From assembly GCA_039820405.1 (NCBI GenBank), contig JBCBQC010000004.1, forward strand, positions 1 through 64,000: a stretch of 64,000 nucleotides of DNA, read 5' to 3'. Positions 16,316 to 25,343 of this stretch are shown piece by piece. Both the position numbers and the translations under genes were made by a program. This stretch comes from CALLVY01 sp937899855 (GTDB lineage: Bacteria > Bacteroidota > Bacteroidia > Chitinophagales > Saprospiraceae). Below the pieces are notes generated by a model. It was not told the origin of the DNA, searched no databases, and saw nothing but the letters and a program-made list of their open reading frames with translations. Within the stretch, counting starts at the first letter, position 1. Every line of letters starts with the position of its first letter.

Positions 16316-17593
16316 TTAGTTGAGGTCGTGCACGGTTTTATCCGCGCCGTACTGGGCTACCCATTCTTGATAGATGGATTCGGTAGTGGTGATGACGACG
16401 GTATCTACTTGCTCAAAGAAGGCTTGCTCGTCTTCCAGAAAGTGGGTTTGCCAATTGGGCAGCAAATCGTCGATGTATTTTTTATTGCGGCCCATCATAA
16501 AGCGCGGCGTGAGGTTGACATCCATCATCTTTACGTCGAGCCCCGCGCGTACCAGCGAACAGATCAACTTGAGGCCCGGACTCTCCCGGACGTCATCGGT
16601 GTCGGCCTTGAAGGCAATGCCCAGTATGCCGATGCGTTGCGGCTGATCGGCGAGGATGCGTTGCTGTAGGTGGCGGATGTGGTCCACGTTGCTGGGCAGC
16701 ACCGAATCGAGTAGGGGGGTTTTTACCCCCTTGGCCTCCGCAATGGCGTGGATGCCCCGCAGGTCTTTGGGCAGGCAGGAACCTCCAAAGGCAAAACCCG
16801 GAATGAGGTACTTGGTAGAGATGTTGAGTTTTTCGTCGGCGCAGAGAATTTCCATCACGGCCTTGCCGTCCACATCGTAGTGGTCCGAGATCCGACCGAT
16901 CTCGTTGGCAAAGGCGACTTTAAGGGCGTGGAAAGCATTATTGGTATACTTGATGAGTTCGGCGCTGGGGGTGGGCACCCAAAACTCCTTGGCCTCAATA
17001 CCACGGTAGACCTCCGCGAGCCGGGGCTGGATAGCGGGCTCGTCGAGCCCGAAGACAATGGTGGCGGGATGGAAAAAGTCGTGTACCGCCGCCCCTTCCC
17101 GCGTAAATTCGGGGTTCATCGAAAATGCCAGGCGACAGTGAAAATCGGGACGCGTGGCCCGCTCCGCAATTACGCGCTCGGCTAGGGCTTGCATCCGTTG
17201 GGTCGTTCCGGGAGGTACCGTGCTGCGGATGATGAATAAAAAGGATTCGCGTTCTTGCGCCGCCAGGATTTCGGCGATAGACTGTATACAGCGCTCCACC
17301 GCCGTCAGGTTGATGCCACCGTCGGGGTAATTGGGCGTGCCCACCGTAATCATCGCCACGTCGGAGTGGGCAATGACCTCCTCCGAATCGGTCCGAAATT
17401 GCAAGCGGCCCGAATCCAAATTCTTGCGGAGCAATGGTTCCAGCTGGGGCTCCTTCACCGGGGCCAAACCCTGCTTCAAACCCTCCACCTTTGATTCAAT
17501 GATATCGACACCGTAGACTTCATGTCCCAATTCCGATAAGCAAACCGCAGATACGCTTCCTACGTAGCCGAGGCCGAAAACACTAATTCTCAT
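16316..17593 (-). CDS. Nucleotide-sugar 6-dehydrogenase, GDP-mannose dehydrogenase (AlgD)-like
   Basis: A 425-residue NAD-dependent four-electron dehydrogenase that makes a nucleotide-linked uronic acid. The N-terminal Rossmann motif is FGLGYVGSVSAVCLSELGHE. The catalytic cysteine is Cys273 in FAFGGSCLPKD, where Leu after Cys and the block ELIKYTNNAFHALKVAFANE resemble GDP-mannose dehydrogenase AlgD more than UDP-glucose dehydrogenase (GGSCFPKD). The product would be GDP-mannuronic acid, or UDP-glucuronic acid if the subfamily call is wrong. It overlaps the heparinase gene by 11 nt. Together with the operon's O-acetylation pair it suggests an acetylated uronic-acid polymer. Confidence 0.88.
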   Translation of the reverse strand: MRISVFGLGYVGSVSAVCLSELGHEVYGVDIIESKVEGLKQGLAPVKEPQLEPLLRKNLDSGRLQFRTDSEEVIAHSDVAMITVGTPNYPDGGINLTAVERCIQSIAEILAAQERESFLFIIRSTVPPGTTQRMQALAERVIAERATRPDFHCRLAFSMNPEFTREGAAVHDFFHPATIVFGLDEPAIQPRLAEVYRGIEAKEFWVPTPSAELIKYTNNAFHALKVAFANEIGRISDHYDVDGKAVMEILCADEKLNISTKYLIPGFAFGGSCLPKDLRGIHAIAEAKGVKTPLLDSVLPSNVDHIRHLQQRILADQPQRIGILGIAFKADTDDVRESPGLKLICSLVRAGLDVKMMDVNLTPRFMMGRNKKYIDDLLPNWQTHFLEDEQAFFEQVDTVVITTTESIYQEWVAQYGADKTVHDLN

Positions 17594-19736
17594 GTTTGGA
17601 TTTTATAATATCTTGAAATGTTTGTTCCGTTCTATTTAAGCTGAGTCGAAATTGCCAGTCGCCCGTAGGGGTCCGCAATTCAAATCCAGTATTCAGATCT
17701 TCCGTACGCCACTGCCAACCCGCCGGCCCCAAACAGGTCACCAAGCGCAAAGGCAAAGGCCGCTGGTAATGCGCGCGGAGGCTGATGGCTTTTTCCAAAT
17801 GACCATAGTAATTCGACCGCCAACCCACCACCTGCTGTCGCGACTCTCCCCGATCCACTGCCACTCCTCCATCGGGTGGCGTAGCACCGTAAATGCCAAT
17901 GGCAAAGTCGCCCTCGGGCGTTTCCAAACACCAGTGATCGGTCTTTTCCACCAGGGGGTAATCGGCCAGTAACCAGTGTAAGTCCACCTCGTGCAGTGCC
18001 GTCCCCAGCAAGTCGTCGACCACCACCCAATATTCTTCATCCACCCGCGCAATCGCCCGCCGGTGTACTACGGGATCGGCCAAACGGGTATAGCCATCGT
18101 GTTCAAATTCCATCTGGAGAACCGCTCCCGCTCCTTCGTGAGCATTGACCCGACATTCGTGCCAGTAGCCCCAAGTAAAGCGATAACCCCGCTCCATTTG
18201 GTCTTTGCCATCGACGCTGACCGTATTGTGAAAGCGGGTGTGCTTGTAGGCATCGAGCCAGGGCTGACGACCGTAGTACAGATAGGTGCCCGGATCCACA
18301 CATACGTTGAGCCCGCGCCACCACAGGTCGAGGTGCAGGGCATCGGCGTGGGCCGGACGATCGCGGTACGATTCGGCGTGGACGAAGCCCCAGGATTTTG
18401 CCGAGCCCAGGGTGTAAATCCCACTGTGGTCAAAACGGCGGGATTGGTGAGGTGGGCGGGGACGGAGTGGTTCCGTCTCCACCGTCGCACTGCCAAAAAG
18501 CCAGAGGCTGTCTTCCCACCAGGGACCGGGTGCATCGACCAGGGTACGATTGAAATAGTAATGCAAGGCGTTGAGTGTGGGGCGATAATCGGCAAAGTCG
18601 CAAGCGTTGAAGGGCAAAATCAGGGCCCCATCGTTGCTGCCAAAATTGGGCGTTCGCCCCGTTTGGGGATCGACGATGGCCTGGAGGTAATCCAGGCTGG
18701 CCCGCAGACGCGCGTGGACCGTATCCGAAAAACGATCGCCATTGACCTCGGCCACGCGTAGGACGTAGAGGTAGATGTGTACCATAAAGCGCAGGTAGTT
18801 GTGCGACTTCTGAAAGTAGGTACCATCGGGACGAATCAAAAAGGTAACGCGCTCTTCCAAAATGCGTTTGCCCATCGCTCGCCACTTTTCCGCCGCTTGC
18901 AATTGGGGGAAGAGCAGTCCGGTAACGTACAAGCCCAGGCCCTCACTCACTGCATGGTTGCTTTGCTGGAGGTAGGAGTAGTGGTAGTCCTGCGATATCC
19001 GGTAAGCCTGAGCCGCAATGGCGCCCAACCATTTTTCGAAGCGCTCCGCCGTCGTCGCCGGACAATCTTTAAAGGCAAACCAACCGACGTACCAAGCCAT
19101 CAAGCGCAGCGATGTCTCTTGTCCACATTTCCAGTGTGGCCCCGTATTGGGTGGATTGTGCGCCACCCAGGATTCGATGTGCTGCCAGTACCGCTCGGCC
19201 AGGGCTTCGTCGCCGGTGAGGACGTAGGCGCGTACCCAATCGTAGACGATGGCGAAGCGCCCGCTTTCCCAGACAAACTTCAGATCTTCATAGTCCTCCG
19301 TGTGCATGGGGTATTCCGACCAGTGCTTGTCCGGAGCGCACTGTACGGGAGGGCTGAGAAAGGGATTGGTAAACCAGGCCTGGGGAAACTGGAGGTCGTA
19401 TTCGAGTTTGGAAAAGTAGCGTTGGTGACCGGCATCGAGGTAGAGCTGGTCCAGTACGTCAGGATGAATTTGACGAATGGCTGCGGCTAGTTTTTCTCGC
19501 TCACCAAGATCGAAAAAGAAGTGGCGGTCGGATTGTCGCCACTGGTCGAGCAGGGGTTCCGTGGGTAGGTCGGATCGCAACCAATTTTCCCATTCGCGGG
19601 CCTGCCAGACACGACGGGGCAGTTTGCGTTTGTGGTGACCCGTGCGCAATTGGACTTCGTAGTACAAGCGCCGGAGCGTCCAAGCCAAACCGTAGTCGCG
19701 GGCCGTTTGCCAGGCCGTTTTGATCTTTGCTATCAT
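17583..19736 (-). CDS. Heparinase II/III family polysaccharide lyase-like protein
   Basis: A 717-residue protein. The N-terminal two-thirds (about 50-420) form an alpha-toroid of the alginate-lyase/heparinase type, with HYSYLQQSNHAVSEGLGLYV as the conserved Asn-His block. The C-terminal beta-sandwich is the Heparinase_II_III domain with RPAHADALHLDLWW and FHNTVSVDGKDQMER, which hold the conserved His residues. Such proteins cleave uronic-acid polymers by beta-elimination; inside biosynthetic operons they often trim or release the nascent chain. No signal peptide is obvious, which is odd for a lyase acting on exported polymer. It sits 5 nt after a sulfotransferase gene and overlaps the dehydrogenase gene. 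Confidence 0.88.
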   Translation of the reverse strand: MIAKIKTAWQTARDYGLAWTLRRLYYEVQLRTGHHKRKLPRRVWQAREWENWLRSDLPTEPLLDQWRQSDRHFFFDLGEREKLAAAIRQIHPDVLDQLYLDAGHQRYFSKLEYDLQFPQAWFTNPFLSPPVQCAPDKHWSEYPMHTEDYEDLKFVWESGRFAIVYDWVRAYVLTGDEALAERYWQHIESWVAHNPPNTGPHWKCGQETSLRLMAWYVGWFAFKDCPATTAERFEKWLGAIAAQAYRISQDYHYSYLQQSNHAVSEGLGLYVTGLLFPQLQAAEKWRAMGKRILEERVTFLIRPDGTYFQKSHNYLRFMVHIYLYVLRVAEVNGDRFSDTVHARLRASLDYLQAIVDPQTGRTPNFGSNDGALILPFNACDFADYRPTLNALHYYFNRTLVDAPGPWWEDSLWLFGSATVETEPLRPRPPHQSRRFDHSGIYTLGSAKSWGFVHAESYRDRPAHADALHLDLWWRGLNVCVDPGTYLYYGRQPWLDAYKHTRFHNTVSVDGKDQMERGYRFTWGYWHECRVNAHEGAGAVLQMEFEHDGYTRLADPVVHRRAIARVDEEYWVVVDDLLGTALHEVDLHWLLADYPLVEKTDHWCLETPEGDFAIGIYGATPPDGGVAVDRGESRQQVVGWRSNYYGHLEKAISLRAHYQRPLPLRLVTCLGPAGWQWRTEDLNTGFELRTPTGDWQFRLSLNRTEQTFQDIIKSKHEN

Positions 19737-19741
19737 AGGAG

Positions 19742-20713
19742 CTATTCCGAGATTTGGGCGAGCGCTTTTTTCATTTGTGCCTTGAGCTGTCGGTCGTAAA
19801 CCAGGCGTTGCAAACCTTCAAAGGCAAAGACCGAGCGCAGTAAATTTTCCTGGAGCAAACCCACCTTTTTTTCCGAGACCTGGTAGTCCAGACGTTGAAA
19901 CCATTCCTTACAGATTACCTCGATACAGCGTACTTGAAAGGGCGACAACTTCCGACGCCACTTTTCCAGGTTCTCCGCCAGCAAGGGCTTGAAGGTATTG
20001 TCTTTCCACTGCCATTCCGAAGGATCGACGAGTTCTTCTGCCGAAGCGCGCAGGTCGAGCATGCTGGCTTCGTAGTCGTAACCCAGAAAGGCGAGCAGTT
20101 GGGTCAGGGTAGTCTCAGGTTGGGTCACCAGCGATTCGTAGGACAGCTCGTAGTACTGATCGCCAAACAGTTGGGGTCCCAAGTCCCGCCCCCGCGTGAT
20201 TTGCATCTGACTGATGATGGCGTTCATCCAGTAAGGCCGGTGGGCCGACCAGGCTGCCTTCATCTTGGACAGGGTGACGTCGCGGGGATCGCGGTAGATG
20301 TGAATGATTTTGGCTTGGGGATAAATCTGTTGGAGCACTTCCAGATAGTCGATATAGCGCGGGTCTTTATCGCCAATCATTTGCTTGCCCTTGCGGCGCA
20401 GGTAGCGGCGTAGGAGATCGCGGTACACTTCGTGTAAGTCAAAGGTGCCCGGGGCTTGGTAGGCGGCCAGTAGATTGGCGGCCGATATTTTCAGGCGTTG
20501 AAAATAGCTATCGTTTTCGAGTGCCTTTTGGAAAACGGCGGGGCCCCGTTTCTCCCACTGCTGCCGGATGGCTTCACTCCCCAGGTAGAACCGCAGGAAA
20601 TGCGTCTCGGGAGTAAAGGCAATTTGCGAATGCCCGTTGAGTAGGGTCATGAGTAAGCTCGTCCCCGAGCGGCCCACCCCAACGATGTATACGGCTTGAT
20701 CGCTACTGTTCAT
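19742..20713 (-). CDS. Sulfotransferase, PAPS-dependent
   Basis: A 323-residue sulfotransferase. The 5'-phosphosulfate loop is VGVGRSGTSLLMTLLNGH near the N-terminus, and the 3'-phosphate-binding motif is IHIYRDPRDVTLSKMKAAW at about 140-158. It would move sulfate from PAPS to a hydroxyl of the polysaccharide, probably on the cytoplasmic lipid-linked unit. Its start overlaps the stop of the preceding sulfotransferase by 4 nt (ATGA type), so the two are coupled. The two proteins are clearly different, so they probably act on different positions. Confidence 0.9.
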   Translation of the reverse strand: MNSSDQAVYIVGVGRSGTSLLMTLLNGHSQIAFTPETHFLRFYLGSEAIRQQWEKRGPAVFQKALENDSYFQRLKISAANLLAAYQAPGTFDLHEVYRDLLRRYLRRKGKQMIGDKDPRYIDYLEVLQQIYPQAKIIHIYRDPRDVTLSKMKAAWSAHRPYWMNAIISQMQITRGRDLGPQLFGDQYYELSYESLVTQPETTLTQLLAFLGYDYEASMLDLRASAEELVDPSEWQWKDNTFKPLLAENLEKWRRKLSPFQVRCIEVICKEWFQRLDYQVSEKKVGLLQENLLRSVFAFEGLQRLVYDRQLKAQMKKALAQISE

Positions 20714-21777
20714 TTTCGGAAGTACTTGTTTTTAATTTTTTGATCGCGGTAGAGCGAGTAGTAAATTTTGCGGGACAGAAAATCGTAGCCCAGCAGGACC
20801 AGCCAGCGGCGCCAGCGTTTGCTCCAGGGTTCGTTGACTTCCTTCTTTTGCCAGTCCTCCATTCGACTGCGTTTGCGGAGGAACAATTGGCGCAGGTTGT
20901 TTTTTTGGTGCAGCCAGATTTGGCGACGGACGGAGAGTTGGCGAAAGGTGCCCTCGGCGTAGCTTTGCGTGAGTTCGTATCCCAATTCGCGCAGTAGCGG
21001 CCCCTGAATTTTTTCGACCCCCTGAATTTGAGCCGCGCTGAGCGCTTCCCGAAATTGGTTGATCTTGGCCACGTCGAAGGCCTGGTCGACGTAGGCATCT
21101 TTGCCCTGGGTCAGTTCGTTGCGGGCCAGATCCATCATCTCGGGCCGGAAGGCGAGCCCCAGGAAGGCACAAAGCTCGCGGGCCGTCTTTTCGGGTTCCC
21201 GAACCAAATCCTCGTAGCGCACGAGTTGGTAATGGTCCGCCCCCATGATGTCCCGATTCCACTGCCCCAAAATATTGCCATTGACCCACTCCTGCGCACT
21301 CAACTCTAAATTGGCCCCCGCCCGTTTGTGATTGCTGTAAGCCACGGCTCGCCCGTCGCGAACGATGTGTAGCACTTTGGCCCGCGGAAACAGGTGCAAC
21401 AACTCCGGGATAAAGTGTTGCAAGTTGGGCGCCTTGTCGCCCCAGATTTGTGCGTCGTTCCGCTCCAAATCCCGGCGGAGCGATTCTGCCATCAAGCTGC
21501 GCAAGTCGGGATAATCCGCCAGCTTGTCCACATCGATGAGGGCGGCCAAGCGACCGCGGTAATCATTTTGCAACAGCCACCGCAGCAGCTCCTCCCGCGA
21601 CTCCGCTCCGCGACGAGGTAGGGCATCGCGGTAATTATTGATACAAGTAATCAAGCGCAGCACCACCGAATTTTTCCCCACGTGAATATCCGGATGGTTG
21701 CCCAGGAGGAAGGACAGCAGGGTCGTTCCCGACCGTTGAACCCCAGCAATAAAAAAAACGGGTACGTCTTTACTCAT
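20710..21777 (-). CDS. Sulfotransferase, PAPS-dependent
   Basis: A 355-residue sulfotransferase with 5'-phosphosulfate loop FIAGVQRSGTTLLSFLLGNH and 3'-phosphate motif VLHIVRDGRAVAYSNHKRAG. The frame is open up to 21891, but that would overlap the upstream glycosyltransferase gene by about 120 bp. ATG 21777 overlaps its stop by only 8 nt and lies seven codons before the P-loop, as usual for the family. The basic C-terminus (from about residue 300) may bind the acidic polymer or the membrane. Second of four sulfotransferases in the window. Confidence 0.9.
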   Translation of the reverse strand: MSKDVPVFFIAGVQRSGTTLLSFLLGNHPDIHVGKNSVVLRLITCINNYRDALPRRGAESREELLRWLLQNDYRGRLAALIDVDKLADYPDLRSLMAESLRRDLERNDAQIWGDKAPNLQHFIPELLHLFPRAKVLHIVRDGRAVAYSNHKRAGANLELSAQEWVNGNILGQWNRDIMGADHYQLVRYEDLVREPEKTARELCAFLGLAFRPEMMDLARNELTQGKDAYVDQAFDVAKINQFREALSAAQIQGVEKIQGPLLRELGYELTQSYAEGTFRQLSVRRQIWLHQKNNLRQLFLRKRSRMEDWQKKEVNEPWSKRWRRWLVLLGYDFLSRKIYYSLYRDQKIKNKYFRK

Positions 21778-22834
21778 CACGCAAACTTTCAATTTCCTGG
21801 AGTACGCGCTCCAGTACGCGTTCGGCATCGAAATCGCTTTCGAAATAGCGGCGGGCGTTTTGGGAAAGAGTGGGATAATTGGACGCGTCAAAACGACGCA
21901 TCGCCGCCACCAAATCCGCTACGGATTGGGGCTCCACCAGCCAGCCCGTTTCTCCCTCCCGCACCAACTCGGGAATGGCTTTCCAACGACTCGCAATCAC
22001 GGGCAGGCCCAGGGCGTAAGCCTCAATCAAAACCCCGGGATAGCCTTCTCCCACAAACCAAGTGGGCAGCACCAAGACGTCGTACTCGCGCAGTCGCGCC
22101 AACACTTCTTCCTTGCGCAGCAGCCCCCGGTACGGACCATCCGTCTGGTCCTTCAGATACTCAAAATCAGCATCTTCCAAAGCCCCGTACAAGTGGACCG
22201 TAGCCGCACTTCCCAATTCCGCCGCCGCCGCCAAGAGTACCCCAACCCCCTTGCTTTTTTTGAGTTGCCCCAGATACACAAAACGGGCCGCGTAGGGTCG
22301 ATCGCTCGGACGGGCTTGCTCGGGGTGGGCCTCGCGCGAGGTGGGGAGCTGTAGTTTGCGAGCCGGACCACCAAGTTCCGCAAAGAAGTGCAACAGGTCG
22401 CGGGTCTGTAAATAAAATATATCGGCCCGTAAAACCGTCCGGTGAAACAGGGCCCGCTGCAGGGCGCCGTACCTTTGGTAATGCTCCTTGAGCCCACTGC
22501 CAAAGGGACGAACGATCAGGCGCTTTCCAAAAGCCCGGGCCAGGTAATAGGCCAGGGGAAATAAGAAGGACGCCCCTCCCTTACTCTCGTTGACGAAAAC
22601 GACTTCCACCCGCCCCACGCACCGCAGCATCGCCAGCAGGACGTAGATGGGATTCCACCATTTTTTCCAACCCCGCTCGTACCGTCGACTGTTGACCAGG
22701 TAGTAGCTGCGTTGCCGACGTTCCATAAAGTCGAGCAAGTAGCTGAAAGAGATCCGGGCCCCGCCCGTCTTTTGGAGGTCCAAGTTCGGCAGGGGTCCGA
22801 CGAGCAAAAATTGTCTTTGGGATGGCGTGGCCAA
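21770..22834 (-). CDS. Glycosyltransferase family 4
   Basis: A 354-residue GT-B glycosyltransferase. The C-terminal donor site EGYPGVLIEAYALGLPVIAS and the following EGETGWLVEPQ are GT4 hallmarks (E-x7-E motif). The N-terminus FLLVGPLPNLDLQKTGGARI is the acceptor-side strand and loop. It lies 3 nt after the asnB-like gene and overlaps the next sulfotransferase start by 8 nt, so it is part of the continuous operon. Donor and acceptor sugars cannot be read from the sequence. Confidence 0.9.
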   Translation of the reverse strand: MATPSQRQFLLVGPLPNLDLQKTGGARISFSYLLDFMERRQRSYYLVNSRRYERGWKKWWNPIYVLLAMLRCVGRVEVVFVNESKGGASFLFPLAYYLARAFGKRLIVRPFGSGLKEHYQRYGALQRALFHRTVLRADIFYLQTRDLLHFFAELGGPARKLQLPTSREAHPEQARPSDRPYAARFVYLGQLKKSKGVGVLLAAAAELGSAATVHLYGALEDADFEYLKDQTDGPYRGLLRKEEVLARLREYDVLVLPTWFVGEGYPGVLIEAYALGLPVIASRWKAIPELVREGETGWLVEPQSVADLVAAMRRFDASNYPTLSQNARRYFESDFDAERVLERVLQEIESLRDE

Positions 22835-22837
22835 AAT

Positions 22838-24766
22838 TCAGTTGGCTTGGACGTTAAAGCGTTGGGCCCAGCCCAAGAGTTGCATCAGCATCCACAGTTG
22901 GTGGGCGGACTGAAAGGTACTCAAGCGCGCACTGTCGTTTTGGTGCTGGAGCCCACGATCGTAGTATTTCCGAAGCAGGGCCTGCGGGAATAGCCCCGGC
23001 CAGGGATTCTCTTCAAACAGGAGTCGTTGTGCCAACTGCTGAAAGGCCTGGTTTTGGTATTTGTACAGGGGAATGCCAAAGCCTTGCTTGGGGTGGTTAA
23101 AAACTTCCGGTGGCAGGTCCGCGGCCATGATTTGACGCAGCAGGTATTTGCCTTTACCACCGCGAATCAGCAAGCGATCAGGCAGCTGTGCGGCCGCGTC
23201 AAACAAATCGGGATCGAGGAAGGGGGCGCGAACTTCTAGGGAGTTGGCCATGCTCATTCGGTCGACCTTGACCAGCATGTTGGCGGGCAAGGTGTGGACC
23301 GCCCGGTAGTACATGATCCGGCGCAGGGCGCTCCAATTTTCTGCTCCCGCCGGATAGCGTTTGAGCGCAGTCAAATTAAAGTCGAGACCGGAGGAAAAGG
23401 CTTGCTGTTCCAAAAGGTCCCGGACCTCGGCCAGGGGATAAAATTCATTGAGGGCAATGGGAATGGCATCGCGCTCCTCCAGCGAAGTATTGATGGCGCG
23501 TTGTACCTTGCGAAGCATCGACACCTTATTGACCACGGGCAGTTGTTGGGCCAGGGCCAGACTGCGTTGACCGGCCAGGCGCAGCGGGCGGGCCCATTCC
23601 TTGAGTTTGAGAATTTTGTCGTGCCACTGGAACAATTGGTAGCCCCCGAAAAGCTCATCGCCCCCATCACCGGACAGGGCCACCGTAACGTGCCGGCGAA
23701 TCTCCCGGGAGATCTGAAAAGTCGGAATGGCCGAACTATCGCGGAAGGGCAGGCCCACATGGTCGATGATTTTCCAGAAGATGTCTTCTTCAAAGTCGCG
23801 GTTGGGAATGACAATTTCGTGGTGATCGGTATCCCAGAATTCGGCTACTTTGCGCGCGATCGGGCTTTCGTCAAAGGCCTCTTCCTCAAAACGGACGTTA
23901 AAGGTTTTGATCCGCTGGCTACTCTGTTTTTGCAGGAGGGCCACTACGGTACTCGAATCGATGCCACCGGAGAGAAAGGCCCCCAGGGGCACGTCGCTGA
24001 CGGTTTGCCGCGCCACCGCCTTTTCCAAATGGGGGCGGATAAATTCGCTGGCCGCCGCCTCCGAGGCAAAGTCCATCGCTTCGGGATAAGTCAGCTCAAA
24101 GTAGGGCGCGGTGGTTTGCTTTCCCCGCTCGATGGTCAGGTAATGACCCGGCAGCAAGGTATCGACTCCCCGCAACAGCGTCAGGGGTTCGGGCACTAGG
24201 GAAGTGCGAAAGTAGTAGGGCAAGGCTTCGGGACGCAAGCGGCGATCCAGCCCCTCGTACTCCAGTAGGGCACGTATTTCGCTGGCAAAGCTCAACACCC
24301 CACGGTCCCAGTGATAGTACAGGGGCTTTTCCCCAAAACGGTCGCGGGCCAGTAGAAAGAAATCAGCGTCAAGATCGTACAAGCAAAAGCTAAACATCCC
24401 ACGCAACAGCGCACACATTCCGGTGCCGTGTTCTTCGTACAGGTGGACCAGTACCTCGGTATCGCAATCGGTGCGAAAGACGTGGCCACTCCGCCGCAGT
24501 TGCTGCCGCAATTCGCGGTAGTTGTAAATTTCTCCGTTGAGAAAAACCCCGATTCGACCGCTTTCGTTGTAGATGGGCTGCTGCCCCCCACCCAAGTCGA
24601 TGATGGCGAGTCGCCGCATGGCCAGGGCCGCCGTAGCACTCGCGTAGTTGCCTTCTCCATCGGGCCCACGGTGATAGAGCGCTTGGTTCATTCGCGCCAC
24701 CGTCTCGCGCTTTTGCGCTTCCGCCAAACGGCCCGCCGGATCAATGATGCCACAGATGCCACACAT
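22838..24766 (-). CDS. asnB: Asparagine synthetase (glutamine-hydrolysing)-like amidotransferase
   Basis: A 642-residue two-domain enzyme. Cys2 in MCGICGI is the glutaminase nucleophile; RRLAIIDLGGGQQP and FLNGEIYNYRELR are class II amidotransferase blocks. The synthetase half has the PP-loop SGGIDSS at 266-272 and the downstream block LSGDGGDELFGGYQLF. Proteins of this type are common in exopolysaccharide operons, where they are thought to amidate a sugar uronate or an amino-acid substituent instead of free aspartate. An uronic acid is expected here from the AlgD-like enzyme, so amidation of that sugar is a fair inference. Gaps of 2-3 nt on both sides. Confidence 0.9.
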   Translation of the reverse strand: MCGICGIIDPAGRLAEAQKRETVARMNQALYHRGPDGEGNYASATAALAMRRLAIIDLGGGQQPIYNESGRIGVFLNGEIYNYRELRQQLRRSGHVFRTDCDTEVLVHLYEEHGTGMCALLRGMFSFCLYDLDADFFLLARDRFGEKPLYYHWDRGVLSFASEIRALLEYEGLDRRLRPEALPYYFRTSLVPEPLTLLRGVDTLLPGHYLTIERGKQTTAPYFELTYPEAMDFASEAAASEFIRPHLEKAVARQTVSDVPLGAFLSGGIDSSTVVALLQKQSSQRIKTFNVRFEEEAFDESPIARKVAEFWDTDHHEIVIPNRDFEEDIFWKIIDHVGLPFRDSSAIPTFQISREIRRHVTVALSGDGGDELFGGYQLFQWHDKILKLKEWARPLRLAGQRSLALAQQLPVVNKVSMLRKVQRAINTSLEERDAIPIALNEFYPLAEVRDLLEQQAFSSGLDFNLTALKRYPAGAENWSALRRIMYYRAVHTLPANMLVKVDRMSMANSLEVRAPFLDPDLFDAAAQLPDRLLIRGGKGKYLLRQIMAADLPPEVFNHPKQGFGIPLYKYQNQAFQQLAQRLLFEENPWPGLFPQALLRKYYDRGLQHQNDSARLSTFQSAHQLWMLMQLLGWAQRFNVQAN

Positions 24767-24768
24767 AT

Positions 24769-25338
24769 CTACTGCTTTTGGGGTTCGGGAGTGAGGGTTT
24801 TCAATATCTTAAAAGGTACACCGCCAATGACCGAATTACTCGGGACATCCTTGTGAACCAAGGTATTGGCACCGATCACCACATTGTCGCCAATCGTAAC
24901 GCCTTTGAGAATGGTACACTTATCACCCATCCAAATGTTGTTGCCGATCACGACGGGGGCGGTGCGGTAGCCTTCGAGTTTCATATCGGGGCCCTCGAAG
25001 ACGTAATCGTGATCGTGGTCCAGGATGGTGACCATTTGCCCCAGCGTAACGTTGCGGCCAATTTCAATGCGTTCGTGCGCCACGATGCGGGTGTAGCGGT
25101 TGGTGTAAAAGCGTTCCCCAATCCGTAGCTCTCCCTTGGCGTAGAGCATCACCTGATCGTTGACGATGATGCGGCCCCGACAGTGGATCAGCCCTCCCTC
25201 GAAAATGTGAATCCCACAACCACTCCCGATCATCGACAACTCCGGACAGCGGAAGCGACCACGATAGTAGACGCGCGCCCAGAGGAAGCGCAACACACAG
25301 CGGATTTTGTAAAGGGTGCTGTTGTAAGTCAGTCGCAT
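24769..25338 (-). CDS. Hexapeptide-repeat acyltransferase (WbbJ/LacA-like)
   Basis: A 189-residue left-handed beta-helix acyltransferase. Imperfect hexapeptide repeats run from about residue 45 to 175 (for example VVIGNNIWMGDKCTILKGVT, then IGDNVVIGANTLVHKD). The catalytic His of the family is probably in the ILDHDHDYVF block. It would transfer an acetyl group from acetyl-CoA to a sugar in the cytoplasm, distinct from the MBOAT-dependent acetylation also encoded in this operon. The start ATG follows the upstream stop by 5 nt. Confidence 0.9.
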   Translation of the reverse strand: MRLTYNSTLYKIRCVLRFLWARVYYRGRFRCPELSMIGSGCGIHIFEGGLIHCRGRIIVNDQVMLYAKGELRIGERFYTNRYTRIVAHERIEIGRNVTLGQMVTILDHDHDYVFEGPDMKLEGYRTAPVVIGNNIWMGDKCTILKGVTIGDNVVIGANTLVHKDVPSNSVIGGVPFKILKTLTPEPQKQ

Positions 25339-25343
25339 AAAAG

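Noticed and set aside
21778..21891. Upstream extension of the 20710 sulfotransferase
   Set aside because: It would overlap the preceding glycosyltransferase gene by about 120 bp; ATG 21777 fits the family N-terminus.
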